The translations under genes and the position numbers were made by a program. The notes below the pieces were generated by a model, which was not told the DNA's origin, ran no database searches, and saw only the letters and a program-made list of their open reading frames with translations. This document shows, one piece after another, positions 36,468 to 51,200 of a stretch of 64,000 bases of DNA. The DNA comes from Sipunculus nudus (Eukaryota > Annelida > Sipuncula > Golfingiida > Sipunculidae), in assembly GCA_026874595.1 (NCBI GenBank), contig CM049306.1:97829642-97893641 (forward strand), written 5' to 3'. The stretch's first letter is position 1. Every line of letters begins with the position of its first letter.

Positions 36468-39400
36468 TTAATCTTCCAAGAAATCACGGACTAATGTCAG
36501 CCTCCGCTTCTCAGCGATGTCCATCTGATTCTCAAGGTCCTGTCGAAACACAAAATTAACATATTTTACACCAGGATTGCCTTTAACCCAATTACATGTT
36601 TAGATTAACAATAACTTTATAATCCTCATGATTTACCTGCAACTAAAAGGTAAATATGTAAATATTGGGTTTACAGTCTGATAAAACTTATGATTTCAGT
36701 TTCATCTGACTTCATATTTCGCAATCCTGGCCTTCAGTGCCTGTAAATTCTATTCTCATTCCCTGGCAAACATATAACCAGGTCAGCCATAAAAGTGTAA
36801 GGTGGTTATCTGCTCTTCATTTGTCTGCAGCCAATGACCACTGTTCACAGACTCCCAGGTGCTGAGGGTACATCCTTGTGGTAAAGACCAAGGTGAGGGG
36901 TCTTAGCAAGGAGCTTCATGCCATCAGGACACAAACAGAAAACCATGTGGTCACAAGTCCTGAGCCCTAAGCATTACACTACTGAAGTCCTTATATAAAC
37001 CATGTGGTCACAAGTCCTGAGCCCTAAGCATTACACTACTGAACTCCTTATATAAACCATGTGGTCACAAGTCCTGAGCCCTAAGCATTACACTACTGAA
37101 CTCCTTATATAAACCATGTGGTCACAAGTCCTGAGCCCTAAGCATTACACTACCAAACTCCTTATATAAACCATGTGGTCACAAGTCCTGAGCCCTAAGC
37201 ATTACACTACCAAACTCCTTATATAAACCATGTGGTCACAAGTCCTGAGCCCTAAGCATTACACTACCAAACTCCTTATATAAACCATGTGGTCACAAGT
37301 CCTGAGCCCTAAGCATTACACTACTGAACTCCTTATATAAACCATGTGGTCACAAGTCCTGAGCCCTAAGCATTACACTACTGAACTCCTTATATAAACC
37401 ATGTGGTCACAAGTCCTGAGCCCTAAGCATTACACTACTGAACTCCTTATATAAACCATGTGGTCACAAGTCCTGAGCCCTAAGCATTACACTACCAAAC
37501 TCCTTATATAAACCATGTGGTCACAAGTCCTGAGCCCTAAGCATTACACTACCGAACTCCTTATATAAACCGTGTGGTCACAAGTCCTGAGCCCTAAGCG
37601 TTACACTACCAAACTCCTTATATCACTTCAACATCTTTTATCCAATGTCAACTGGATTCAAACGGTAGGACCTAGTCTTGTGGTTAAGATAATGGAATTT
37701 GGACTTGAAGATATTTGGTTTGAACTCAAACACTGCAATGCATCTCATCAGTTCATTCAGGCAAGGTACTATTTAACAGCTATAATTTCTGGGTTTTTCC
37801 CAAACCCCTGCATGTACAACTGAAGACCTGAAGGACTAATAATATCTAATTCTCTTATTCTATGGTTTTCTTTATTCACCTTTTCATAATGAATAAAAGT
37901 AAAATCAAATCAAACAGTAAATTGCTCAACTCAATAGTCTGTTACTTCATATGGCACTCATTAGCATTTTTCATAATATTTTAAAGTTCATTAAATTAAA
38001 CTATTTGCATGAATGCTGATCAAATTAATAACAGAACTCATATGTCAATTTCACAAATAAAGAATCAACTAACCCCTCTGTCAGTGATCTCTGCACGTTC
38101 CACTTTCCATGACAGATTTTCTACCTCAGCTTCCAGCTGGGCCTGCTGGTACTCAAACTGAAACAATGAACATACGACGCTGCAGACATGAAGGTAAAAA
38201 ATCAGGAATACTGGCAGTAAAAACAGCAATTGAAATCAAAAACAATAAAACACTGCTGACATAAAGTCCAATGATTAGAAACAAAGGCAATAAAATCCTG
38301 CAGACATTAAATCCAACAGTTATAAAACACAGGCAATAAAATACCAAAGTTATTAAAGCCAACAATTATGAACACAAACAATAAAATACTGAAAGCAATA
38401 AACTCTTATACTAGTAAAAACATGACAACCGAAATGACACTAGAACACAGTTCACACAGCAAATTTAACAATCAGATAAGTGAACAGCATCAAATGAAGC
38501 TGCCCTTTATAAGGCTGCCAACGGAAATCAGGAGATGAAGTCAACTAATATTTATTAGCAATGTCCAACAAAGCGAGTATAAGTCAAATAAAACAATTAA
38601 CTGAGGAATATAATACTTTCAAATAAAAAAATCAATGTAGACCTCAACTGAAAAATATACTTCGGCCAAGATTAAGACCAGACCTAAGAGCAAGTAGCCT
38701 TCACATGAATTACAACACAAACAGAAAAATATTTACTTATCCTTATCCTTGGCCTGCATTTTCTAAAAGGAAGTTTATTTATTAGATAAAAAGTTAATTA
38801 TTATAAAATTAACCAACCCGTACTAGGAAACAGTGTTCATGCTAGAAGAACTGGACCTCCAACTTCCCATAGCTTATATGCTATGCCCCCCCCCCCCACC
38901 CCCACCACCACTGGCCTAGAAATCTGCCATCATCTCCTAATTATTGCAAACATCCATACTATTTTAACTATTTAATTGTTTGTATTATAGTATTTTACTC
39001 ACCAGTTCTGCCTTGGAACCTTCCCTGATACTCACCAGTTCTTTCCTAGAGCCCTTTTCTAAGTAATATGCGTATGGGTATGTGTATTGAAGGGTGTACC
39101 GACACTGCAAAAATACACACACATGATAACACACGTGATCTCAAACCACATCAAAGTCAGTCTTATACTAGTTACATCATAAGCTTACCATTTATGCAGG
39201 TTTTCAGAAAGACATTGTTACCACAGAGAGCATGAGTAGTGCCAGAGTGGACAATATAAGTGTCATATGTCTTGTGACCTCTGACCTTATTAAACAGCAT
39301 TGATTTCGCCAAGGTTTTAATTCAGGTTAGAAAGCCTACTGGTAAATATTTATGAGTTGTATGAAAATCCATAAGATTTTGTTAAGTTATCACTGTGACA

Positions 39401-42216
39401 CCACAAAGGGGCACTGTGACCTCTGACCTCAGTAGATATGTGTGGATTTTGCTTAGAATCAAACTTTGGTGAGATAATCAATTGGTAAGTAGTTATCATG
39501 AGTTCATGAAAATTCATTAAAGTCCTTGTAAGTTATCTTGGTGATACTAAAAGTTAATGCAGGGACCGATAGACAAGCCGTGGGTATACCATAATACATC
39601 CAGTCCAACAGGGGGGTATAAAAAGCAGAACAGTAACACTATATAACTGGTCTATGCCACAACTCTGGACATCTGATATCTGCTTCATCTTTCGTATGAA
39701 GCAATAGACAAAACAAACCCTCACAGGAGGCAGCTAAAGCTGGGTCAGTAACAGGAAATCTGTATAAACAAGGATCAAATCCTACTGTTAATCTGAGAGC
39801 TGTAGTACAGTACTCTGTCTGGAAGTTAACAAACCATACTGTCTTGATGTTTCAGTATATAAAAAGAATGAATGGCCATTATAAGCAGTTAAGCCAGAAG
39901 CGATTTGCATAATATCAATTTTTGTATGTTAGGCACATAGAGTACAATCAACAGTGGGATAACTGGGCTTACTTTTCTGAGCAGGGCTGCTGAATCAAGC
40001 AGGTACTGCCAGTCGATCCAGGTACCGTTATTATGTGTGACCTTCTCATCGATCCTGTCTTTAATCTTCTTTAAGGTTTGTTCCTCCAGCTTTAAACTCT
40101 TTGCATGATTCTCCCACTGGAAACAATGACCAACAAAGAATTCATAAATCTTCAGGCTTTACTGATATACCCTCCTCCAGAAAAATAGATAAAAAATTCC
40201 AGGATGACAAATTTTCTACAACTTTGTGATAATTGTCAAGACTACATCAAGGTGTGCATTGTATTATTATATATGGTGGTAATAATGTGAATCTGTTAAA
40301 AAACAAGCCAAGTCATCTGTTGTATAAGACTCCACAAGATTTTCAGAATATTGTATTAATGAAATATTCTATGTACAAATAAAACCATATGTCTACTGCA
40401 TACAGCAGTTGTTGAAACCTATACTGTTAATAAAATCTAGTTTTAGTCATTTTACAAAACCTTTCAAATTAGAAAGATTTAATCAGCATTGTTGGGGATA
40501 AAGATGACAGCTTTTGTCACAGGCAAATATGAAGATTTATTGAAAGGGTTATTGTTCATGTAATCTTGTAACTCAGGTTATATCAATCCTGGTGACAAAT
40601 GTTTCAATTTTCTGTACAATTAATCAAGTAGTAATTTGACAGAGAGAACCTGATTTCATATATCTGCAGTGGTTAGTGTGTTAAATATTTCCTATTCTCA
40701 TATCACTCACCCTTTCAAAGTAGAAGAGGTATTTTTTCAGGGCCTCCCTGGCCTGGGCATGAGCAGACTCATTGGCAATGTCGGGGTTCTCTTTGTAACG
40801 ACTGCACTCATAGTACTCACTCCCATGGGCTTTCCAGTCTGTCATAGTCAATCAAATAAGAATCTAAGAGGTTATACATTCTAAATACGAGACAATGATA
40901 AAAAATAACACTCACAGCAGGAAACAAGTCGATGTAGAGGAATACAGTTGTATATTAATTTTATAAACTGAACATTTAAGACTATTACATGAAACTCCTT
41001 CAGCTGCAAAACATGAAAATCAGTCTGTGATGTAAAAGTAATTACAATTCAGGTTTCAGCTTTGGATCAGTTTTCAGAGGCACATGGAAATGTTTTTCCA
41101 TAAATATTATATGAAACAAAAATGCTGAAGTGTGTCAGTTTGCCAGAGTGATAAAGTTTGAATAATTGTCCAATAAAAAAAGCTGAAAATCACCCTGTGA
41201 GACAAATGTTACAGACAGTGTGAAAACCACAATCTGTTCTTTATATGTATTGGATGAATCATGTACTCACCTCCCAAGCACATCCAGCAAAAATCATGCT
41301 TGCACTTAGTGCATTGCTGAAAAATCATGAAACACAAAGCTTTTATATACCATCCTAAGATTGTGTAATTCCTTTTAACTGAAATATTCATGTATTCATA
41401 TTTGGCTCACAAGTAAGGATACATACTTAAGATTATTGGAATAACCTTGTTGATAAATATAAATGAGCATGTTGTAAAACATTCTGAAAATGTTTAACTA
41501 AGCAAGGCCTGCTGGTGGGTAAAAATAATACTATTAATCAAATGATAATATTTATTATTAGAAACTTTATATGCTGTTTTGTTTTAAACTAATTTTAAAA
41601 GAAAACAATGCACCTTAACAACAGTAAATACAGACATAAAAGTTCAGTTATACATACTGAAGACAACATATACAATATATTAGAGACAATATTAACAGCA
41701 ACTTTTATAATATTATAATTTAAGAAATTTAAATACAACAAGCACACTCACCATATGATTACATCCTCCATTTTTTTCTATGCACACATGGCATTTGGGG
41801 CACTGTAAAACAATAACAACACATAAGCTCTTTTTTAATGACACAGTCAGTGATTAGTGTATGTAGTTTGAACTGCTGTAAAAGTCGGCATTTAATCAAA
41901 GGGTAACTGACATCTTTGTTAAGCTGTGTGAAGTTCCTCTTTCACTGGCTTCCAGGTGCTCAGCCCCCTTCCAGGAAAGCTAGTGAAAGAGACACTTCAC
42001 ACAGCTGGTCTTAACAAAGGTGTCAACCTTATACTCCAAAAACTCCAAAAGTTTTGTAATAGGCAATTGTATAAACTGAAACATTTGCTTTGATACTGGA
42101 TTTGAACTTAAAGACTGATCTCTGAACTTTACAATAAAGTCCATGTTAGACATTGAAAGACAATTCGAAAATAGGACACTAAAACAATGCACATACACCT
42201 AAGAAAAGCCATCAAA

Positions 42217-42259
<43 letters not shown>

Positions 42260-45200
42260 TTAAAATATCCATATTAATACTCAGATTTACATGAAAGAGT
42301 TACATACATCCACTAGTAGCTTTCAAATGATACAATACTAGTTAATAAAAATGAAACAGCATATATTACAATCTATTACTCTCTTGAAAAGATTGAGATC
42401 TCAAATCCACTGGGACTTAAAAGAGCTAGCTCTCATTCTCATAACATTCCAGTGTTGTCCTTGGTAATGCAAATGTACAGTGAAGGACAGAGTCAACATT
42501 CCATGCAGTAGCACAGTAGCATATACCTATAATATACTCTTTATGACAGGCCATGGAGTGATTTGAAAGCCAGTTATAGAAGTTTTCATTTCAGCCGTAC
42601 AACATAGTTTTAATCTACATGTGATGGGTTACTTTTATCATGTTAGTTAATATCAATATTGTTATGGGGTGAATTTAAAAGTAGACTGTCTCACGGTTGA
42701 AGCTTGCTTTTCTAGCAAAGCGGTTGGAACGCCGGACATCTGCGCTCAAAATGACACCCAACTTTGGGGCTCTTGGGAAAAGTGTTTTGAAGTATTTGGG
42801 TAATTACCGTCACCTAGTTAACAAGTACGAGTCCTGGGTTAATTTATCTCAATCTGTAAGTTAAAGGCTTTTAAGAAGGGGTGTGTTTCAGGGTGCACAT
42901 AAAAAAGCGGACTGAACCGTCTCGCTAGCAAAGCGACTGGAATGCCAGACGTGTGCCACTGACATGGGTTCGAATCCTTGATCGTCCCAAGATTTGCCCC
43001 TTGGCTAAATATTTACGTAACAATATATACATTCAAATAGTTTGATGAAAAAAAAATTGAAAAAAACTATCACTAGAAGCTGCCCTTACATCTTTAGTAT
43101 GAGCGCTGATGTAGTTGGCAGTCTCTGAGTCATCGGCACATTTTGTGATCCATTTCTTAATTGTGTCACAGTCTGTAGGTGCATGATAGTCTATACCACA
43201 CTTGAAACTACAAATTAAAAAATAGGTTTACTTACACAAGCATAGATTCACATACTTATTTGCAAAATGAAATGACAAAAATATGAGTTGCATTTTTCTA
43301 AATAATAAGATTTCTTAAAAATAGGACTATATCTTGTGATGGGACTGCCTCACAAAAGATGCAGATTAATTAACCACCAAAGGTATTAAACTACTGAAGG
43401 TTCATCATAAAATAATCTATATTGATTAAATGTGGATATAAAGATGGTCAGGAAATTCTATAGGTCCATGCAGTTATTCTAGCTAGAGTGTGTGATTTCA
43501 ACAATAGTCTGAGAGGTCACATGGGGCATTATCTTCACCTTGTTTCCTTATTGAAATGGCATTTTTTAGGGTAAAAACAAGAGACCCATGGGTCATGAGG
43601 CTCAGCTGACCAATAGGAGTGTGCTGCCAGCATGAACAAACTAAAGAGCCTGGTTCATATGAGCTAACAGTGTGTATGATGATCATATATTTAAATATAC
43701 TTTAAGATTCAACCACCAAACCAGGACAACATTTTTTGTTGTTGGTCATTTTGCTATTTGGGCACATCCAAAATTAGGATGTTTTGGGTTGTTCTGACCA
43801 AGCCAAAGGCAGCTGGAATGAAATTAGACTCACAGAGGTATTCCCTACATACATTTTATATTAACCTGAAAGTATGAAATGGCTTATTATGTCACAGGCA
43901 AAATGAACTAGGTTTCAGGACACTAGATGAAACTACGGCTGAGTAACTGACATCATTGCTGTCATAAATTTGATGTTCTTAAAGGGGAGGAAAAATGTGG
44001 GAAAAATAGAAAAAATACAGGTGGCGTCACAAGTCTTCATGACCTTATTATATATACTAGACATGATCAATATTCATGCAAGGTTTCAAGGCAATCCATA
44101 CATTTATTATTGAGATATTGGAGCTTTTGTATCAAAATGTATTGGAAAAAGAATTATTTCTCGGGGGTGTAAACAAGCCCTGTAACTCAAATATAGGTCA
44201 GAATGACCTTGTTTTTGGTTTCACAGAGTTTCTGCATGGCCCTCCCATGTAAGTCGAGTTGTAAGTTTCTAGGTCTAATGGTCACAATTTTTTATCCTGC
44301 TTATGGCTGGACAGCCGGACAGATGACAGACAATGACCCATCACTATAGCTCAGATGACTTTCAGTCAGCTGAGCCACAGATGGTATCAGGAATTTAAAT
44401 GTCCAAAATAGGTCAAAACTTAAGGTTTTCACAGATGTTACACTGGCATTATTTACAGTTATACAGCTATATGACCTTATACCCGTTCTCCATAATTTAA
44501 AGAATCCTCATAATTTTTCCATCAAGCATTAATATATTGCATTTTAGAATTATGATTTTGCCTGTATATATGAGAATGTACATGATCAAGATAATAACAA
44601 TTCTTACCAGAAAGAAGTATTGCACTCTGTACATATAACCTTCTTGGCTTTCAGAGCCAGGGCCCTAACGATTACACCACAGTTAGGGCCTGGGCAAAAC
44701 CTCAGCTCAGGATGACTCTGTTACCACAAATAAAGGGTTTAAATTAAATGTTATATGGCTCACATTACATGAATATATACATCATAAACATCAGTAGCCT
44801 TAAGAAGAACTATTGACATTAATTACAAAATCCTCTGGCAAACCCCTGAAAAATACACATAGCAAAATACCCTAAAATAATATGCTTGTATCTATGGTGC
44901 TAAACCAACCACCAGTGACAGGCCTTTTAAAAGCTTTTTATAAAGCAATTATACTGAATATATGGAATCTAAGATCATGCCTGAAAAAAATCCATAATTT
45001 ACAGTTTTAACACAAAGTTCAACTTATTTATTGTAAACACTTCTATCATTCATGAAGACCTATTGGACACACATGTCTACCGGAGTATTATACTTACATT
45101 AACATGATCATAAAAGGAGAATTTCTGGTATTTTCCACGCAGTTCTGGTTTTGTCACAACTTGCAGCACAAAATCTTCTGGTACCAAAACTTCACATTCA

Positions 45201-48200
45201 CGCCCCATACATTCAATTTCTGTGGGGAAAAAAATAAATAATAAATAATTAAATGAAACTGCAACATCATTTATCCAAAAAAATTATTTACCTGAATTAG
45301 AAATAATTTGTCACTGAATGAGGGCTATGTAAACCAATCATATTTAAACTTCATGGTCCAAAATAATTATTAATACAATGAACATTTAATATTCTATAAT
45401 ATACCAACAATTACCATCATGGCATAAAAAATATCTGAATAAACAATTACATAAAACAGTGAAATCTTAATGATGATTAACAATTATCTCTAAGTGAGGA
45501 TATACTAAAAAACAAGGGACCCATGGGTCACGGCGCTCAGCTGTTATATGATAAAAAATATGATTTGGGAAAGAGGCACATGCTGGATTTGTTTGGTAAT
45601 AAATAGAAGCTTTATTATGAGTTGTTGGTGTTTAGCTTATGCATGATTTTGATAGTATCTTTGGAGACAGGGAAGAGGACTGATTTCATTTACAGTGAAG
45701 CCCGCTTATTGTCATATCGAGGTGCATGCATAAAGTATGATAATAACCTGGATGTGACATTATCCGGGCTTCAACATTGATGTACTTTTGAGTCCTAGAA
45801 GAAGAGTTATGTCTCGTATGATATGATATAAACCGTCAACAAACAGGAAACAGGAATGTTTATGAATATTTTTATTGCACAACGGCATATCAAATTACGT
45901 TTATGCACACCTGAAAATTTATTTCCTGTAAGTTTTATGCCTCATGCCGCAATAACTGAAAAAAATCCGACTTGCCAACAGAAAGAGACGTAGTGTCTGG
46001 GTCATGAGGTAAAATTTCTGGAAATATGTTGCACAGTTATAACGTTATTTGTAACAAACTATTTTACTAAATAATTCTTTGCCCGACTATTGCGCCTTAT
46101 TTTCTGCACATCTTATTAATGACCCAAACTTCCCTGATCGTCTTTATGATTGGACTGTTCAGGGAGCGGACATCGTCATGCCATTGTCAACTTTATGAAG
46201 TTTCGCCGCGATTGAGATTTTTGACCGGGTATCTACTCCAGTGCCCACAAATCGTCGAGCTTTTCTTGACTCGACTATATCATCTCGACGAAATTCACTG
46301 AAGTTTAAACCGTGGCCTTTCAAAGGCCAGAAGTTAATTATGTATGATATGTGATCGTAAACATCGCCCTTGTTTATGTACAAAGAAAAGCATTGATCTG
46401 GATTACCGTGGAATCTTAAGATGTTAATTAGCTAAGTGACGAGGAGTGACTCGCATGCATCACTGCACTTGCCTGCCGCACACAGGTGGGATATGCGATC
46501 GTTTGATACACCTGACCGATTACAGGCTCTTGGCCTCTTTATCGACGTGTCGGCGTTTGATGTGATATTAACTGCAAACTGGTATCACTGTCAAGGGTTC
46601 CAAGCATGACAATAATCGGGATTATGACAATATTCCATGATATTAAACGGTCAGATTTACCATTGTTTATATAGGAAATGGTTTCAGATTTCAGATTTAT
46701 ATGACAATAATCGGGATTTTCTATTAACCAATATGACACAAAGTGGGCTTGACTGTATTTTATTAACTGGAGTGCTATTGTCACACAGATTTTGACTTGG
46801 CCATATAACTTATAAGCAGCACATATAATAAAAGAGTTTAACTATTTATTAAAATTAAATGACAAATATTGTGCCAATATAATTATTATTAAAAAAAATA
46901 ATAAGAAAATCACAGATTTTTTAAAATAAAATATAACTGAAATGATTATTTAAATAATATTATAGAATATATTCATGAATGCATTCATGAATACATTTTG
47001 AAAGTATCTGCACTGGTATTCAAATACTTTCATTTTTACCTGAATTCCCATTCTTATGCAATAAAATTTTTTAATGCAGTACATATTCATATTCGTATTC
47101 AAATACATTTGCAAAGCATTCGCACCATGTCTAGTATTTATTCAGTTTTTGCCAAACAATGATGTTGAGAATCCAGAATATACAAAATTCACAAATTTAA
47201 ATAATGATCATAAGTACCTGGTTTTATGGCTTTTATTTATGTTAAAAAAAAAATAAATGTAATATATTCACTTTGGACTACTTTCACATCAATCTACACA
47301 CTAGACACAGTAGGAATCTATATTAATATTATCAACTGCATCTTTGTCTATCAATAATTTCCTTAATATGATCCCTAATGATAAGTAATGAATAATATGA
47401 TTTATTTTTTTATTCATTAAAATTTAACTGAAAAAAACCATAGGTGACTGCATGGTGTTATTTGGAATAACATTGACATTCTATCCATCCATACAAGATT
47501 CTTACATCATCAGTAACTGCAAGTTAATTTTCTGTTACTCATCAACTAACAAATTCCTTTTCTATTAATTTTTATTTAATTTGTTATAAAAAACCAATAC
47601 AAAATTATTAATTTATTGTTTATTGTTATGTTGTTTTTCAAAACAACTACTAGATGAGTTGGGTTGGACACCTGGATCAACTGTGGCTGGGCATTAGCTG
47701 CCTGGCTGCCCCATTGTATGCTTCGCTCAAGCATGCATAATCTGATAAAGGTCAACAAGGTCAACATACAGGTGACTGAAGAGGGGCTGGATTGAGCCTG
47801 GGTCTGACATGGTCTCATAAAAACATTAATAAAAGCTACAATATTTGGCCGAATTCTTTCAGCTTTCTAAACTACAAAGATGAAATCCTTATGTGTGCAT
47901 GATATGAAAATTATATCAACAGTGCTCTCAGGAAACATGCAATCGTGCCATGGTCAAAGTTGGGCAAAATTTAAGGTACTAATTTTATATTTATACTAAT
48001 AACTTATAAAATTTGAAAAATTCAGAACTAATTTTGGGTATTCAATTGAATCTTGATTAAATAATGTTACATCCCCGACAAAAAATCTCTAGCTTCAGCA
48101 ATCCTCTTGTTAAGGGAGTAAATATATTTCTTGATTTTTTAAAAAGTGCATTATGTTTGGGCCCATAACATAAAACAATTACGCAATACTGACATCATTT

Positions 48201-51200
48201 CTGGCATGTGCATAGCGAATGTATAGAAAAATATGTATATTATATATGATCAAAGTCAGATCAGTGGTTTTGATATTAGGCAGTCTTACAGTGTAACAAT
48301 GGGTTTTTAATGGAAAAATGAAGTTTTTCATTAATATTTTGAAGGAATTAAGTCCTAGTGATCAAATTCTTGGCATGGTAGGGGATTTTGGAGACATCTA
48401 ACTGTATGCCAAATTTAAAGAACTTAGTGCTGAAGCTGGGGAGCTGAGCTCTAGCAAACTGCATAACACTAGCTTGATGTAAACAATATGTGACATGGTG
48501 CTTGAAAACTTGAATAAAATCTACAGTTCTTGATCAACTGGTTTCAAATTTTTGGTATTAACAGAAAAAATGCTAACAAAAACATGCTTTGGAAATTAAA
48601 TCCTCAGCAGTTACAGGAAAAAAACGTGCCATGGTCAAACTTTGGCAAAATTTAAGGTACCAATTTCATATTTTTGCCAATATTTAAAAAAATTTAACAG
48701 ATTTTGATCTAATTTTTGGTATAGAATTAAATTTTGATCAATTAAAGTTGTATTACTGAAAAAAAGTCCCTACCTTTAACACTTCTGGTCTTAAGTGACC
48801 AAATATCTTTCCTGATTTTTTTTACAAAGTCCATTATGTTTGGGCCCATAACTTTTTTAAATTAAAAAATGACTTAATTTCTGGCATGAACATAGAAACT
48901 TTATAAGGAATATTTATGGTAAATATGAAGAAAACCAGATGAGCGGTTTTGATATTAGGCAGTCCTGAGGTGTGAAAATAGATTTCTAATAAAAAATTGA
49001 GGTTTTTCCTTAATATCTCGAAGGAATGAAGTCCTATTGACCCAATTTTCGGCATGGTAGGAGATTTTGGGGACATCTAACTGTATGCCGAATTTCAGAT
49101 TTGTAGGTCCAATGGTGTCGAAACGTGCCAGTCTTATGGACGGACATCCGGACAGACGACAGACAATGGACCACGACTATAGCTAAGATGACTTATAGTC
49201 AGCTGAGCTAATTACTATATTTACAGTCTTTTTAGTACCAGTTTGGTAAACAAGGGCACATTTATTGATAAAAATAATGGGCCTTTATTAAAGTATTTTA
49301 CTTAACTATTTGACAATACAAGGTTTTTTACTTAAGCTTCTAGGGATTTATTATAATAACCATGACAACCATCACTAGAATTTTGTTATGTCAACTTATT
49401 GATTAACTTGTCAAATTTATATTTTTCAGACATTACACTGACAAGACAACTAAGAACTGCGGCAAATAATGTAACTACAAGAAAATCCTTCAGGTACCGC
49501 TGATCCTGATATGACATTTCTTATCTTGCACAAACACATTTCAGTATCAATTAACTTAAAATACTTGACAGAAAATTAAGCAAATGACCATCTTTCACTT
49601 CAGCAATATGTTGCAGTAACAGAGGGTACATCATATTTTCACAATTAAAATGATAGACATTTAAAAGCAAAGAGACCATTTTAAAATGGCAGATAGAGCT
49701 ATATGCACCTGTGGTCTTTCCTTGCATTATCTTTACTTGAAAGTGCATCTGCCAGCAATCTTTGCAGTAGATGTGACCACAACCAAGACCTAGCATGCTT
49801 TCTTTGGGAACCCTCTGCATGCACACTGGGCATGAGCTGACCACCATACTCCGCTCCTGTAAACATGAACAAGGACAATGTGTGACAGACCCATTTTACA
49901 TCTTACCATATTATAATGGTTATACAGAGCTAAAGTACTTATCCCATCGGACAAGTTACATATAACTTTTGCTTGCCCTACAAAAATCAGTAATCTTGGC
50001 CTCAAACAAAAAGTGTGTTCTCCATGATTGTTTAGCATATTTTACTGCAAATTAGACAGTAAACATGAGTTAAAATTTTAGTTTATTAATCATAATGCTT
50101 AAGGATTTGATACACAACATACAGGTAATTTATGACACAGAGGAATTATCAATCTCATAAGTTTATGTTTTGTTAACCTTTCCATCATTTTTAACCTTAA
50201 CTTGCCTCTGCCAAGCTGTTACATAACCAAATTCAAAGATACGTACATAAAATATGACAGTCTTGTCAGATATCCAAGAGCCCAAGAAACCTAAGATGAT
50301 TCATCCATTTGGGCCCCAAATTTTGGGGGTATGATATATTCGTACCATGAAGTACAAATAGTAACTGCACTGTACTCCATCCTTAAATGCACTAGGGCCA
50401 ACACTGTTGGACTTACTGTACAATAATATACATATTTTTAAACATTAAATGCACAGTAATAACATAAATTGACCTTACCCTGCCTTTGGATAATGGAGGA
50501 ATCCTGGAATCCACCAAGAGCTTCTCTGGATTGTTTTTGTGCCTAAAAAAAATGTAAACATTATATATCTATTATTATTATAGGCATATGTATATATACA
50601 TAGGATGTAAAATAAAACAGCACGTGAGCAAACATATACAAATGTTTCATATCTATGAGACTGTACCTTTCCCATTTTTAAGTGATAAGGCAAAATACTA
50701 AAACAAACATAGGATGGCAGAATCATATTATCACTTGGCATGAATACCTCTTGTAAGTAACTTTTACCATAATGCATCCATCCATATGTGTGTTCCATAA
50801 TTTGGACGGCAGGCTGTACTGAACATATTCAACATAGTCTTTCAACATAGTCTTTCAGATGAATGTTTGCATTCTCCATTTCTGGCAAAGGAACCTCATT
50901 CATACAAATATGAAATACTACAGGGGCAGGCACATATAGAGCCACTTGCCCAGAAAAAGTTGCAAGGACCTTATACTATGGTTAAAACTCTTTCATGATA
51001 AAAAATTCCCATTTTTTCCCCCTGAGTGTCCCAAATGAATTTTAAATATTCCAGAATTAAAAAATATTTCCAGTTTGCTACATTTTCAGTTTAAATGCCA
51101 TAAACAAAAGTTGGAGTGAATATGGTAAAACTAAGGCACTGAAATGTTATATGTATTGAGTGAATGTACACTAGAAATAACAGTAACACAAAAGCCACTA

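Noticed and set aside
36944-37628. CRISPR-like regular array
   Set aside because: The 57-bp units are contiguous with no unique spacers, and the window is eukaryotic nuclear DNA; it is a satellite.
44640-44690. tRNA-like sequence (GTGTAATCGTTAGG...) on the - strand
   Set aside because: It lies wholly inside a conserved ARIH2 exon ([14 protein letters not shown]) and lacks a box B and an acceptor stem; chance resemblance.
31377-49210. Family B as an autonomous retroelement with LTRs
   Set aside because: No reverse transcriptase, integrase or transposase frame is visible in either copy, and the ends are not a direct LTR pair.
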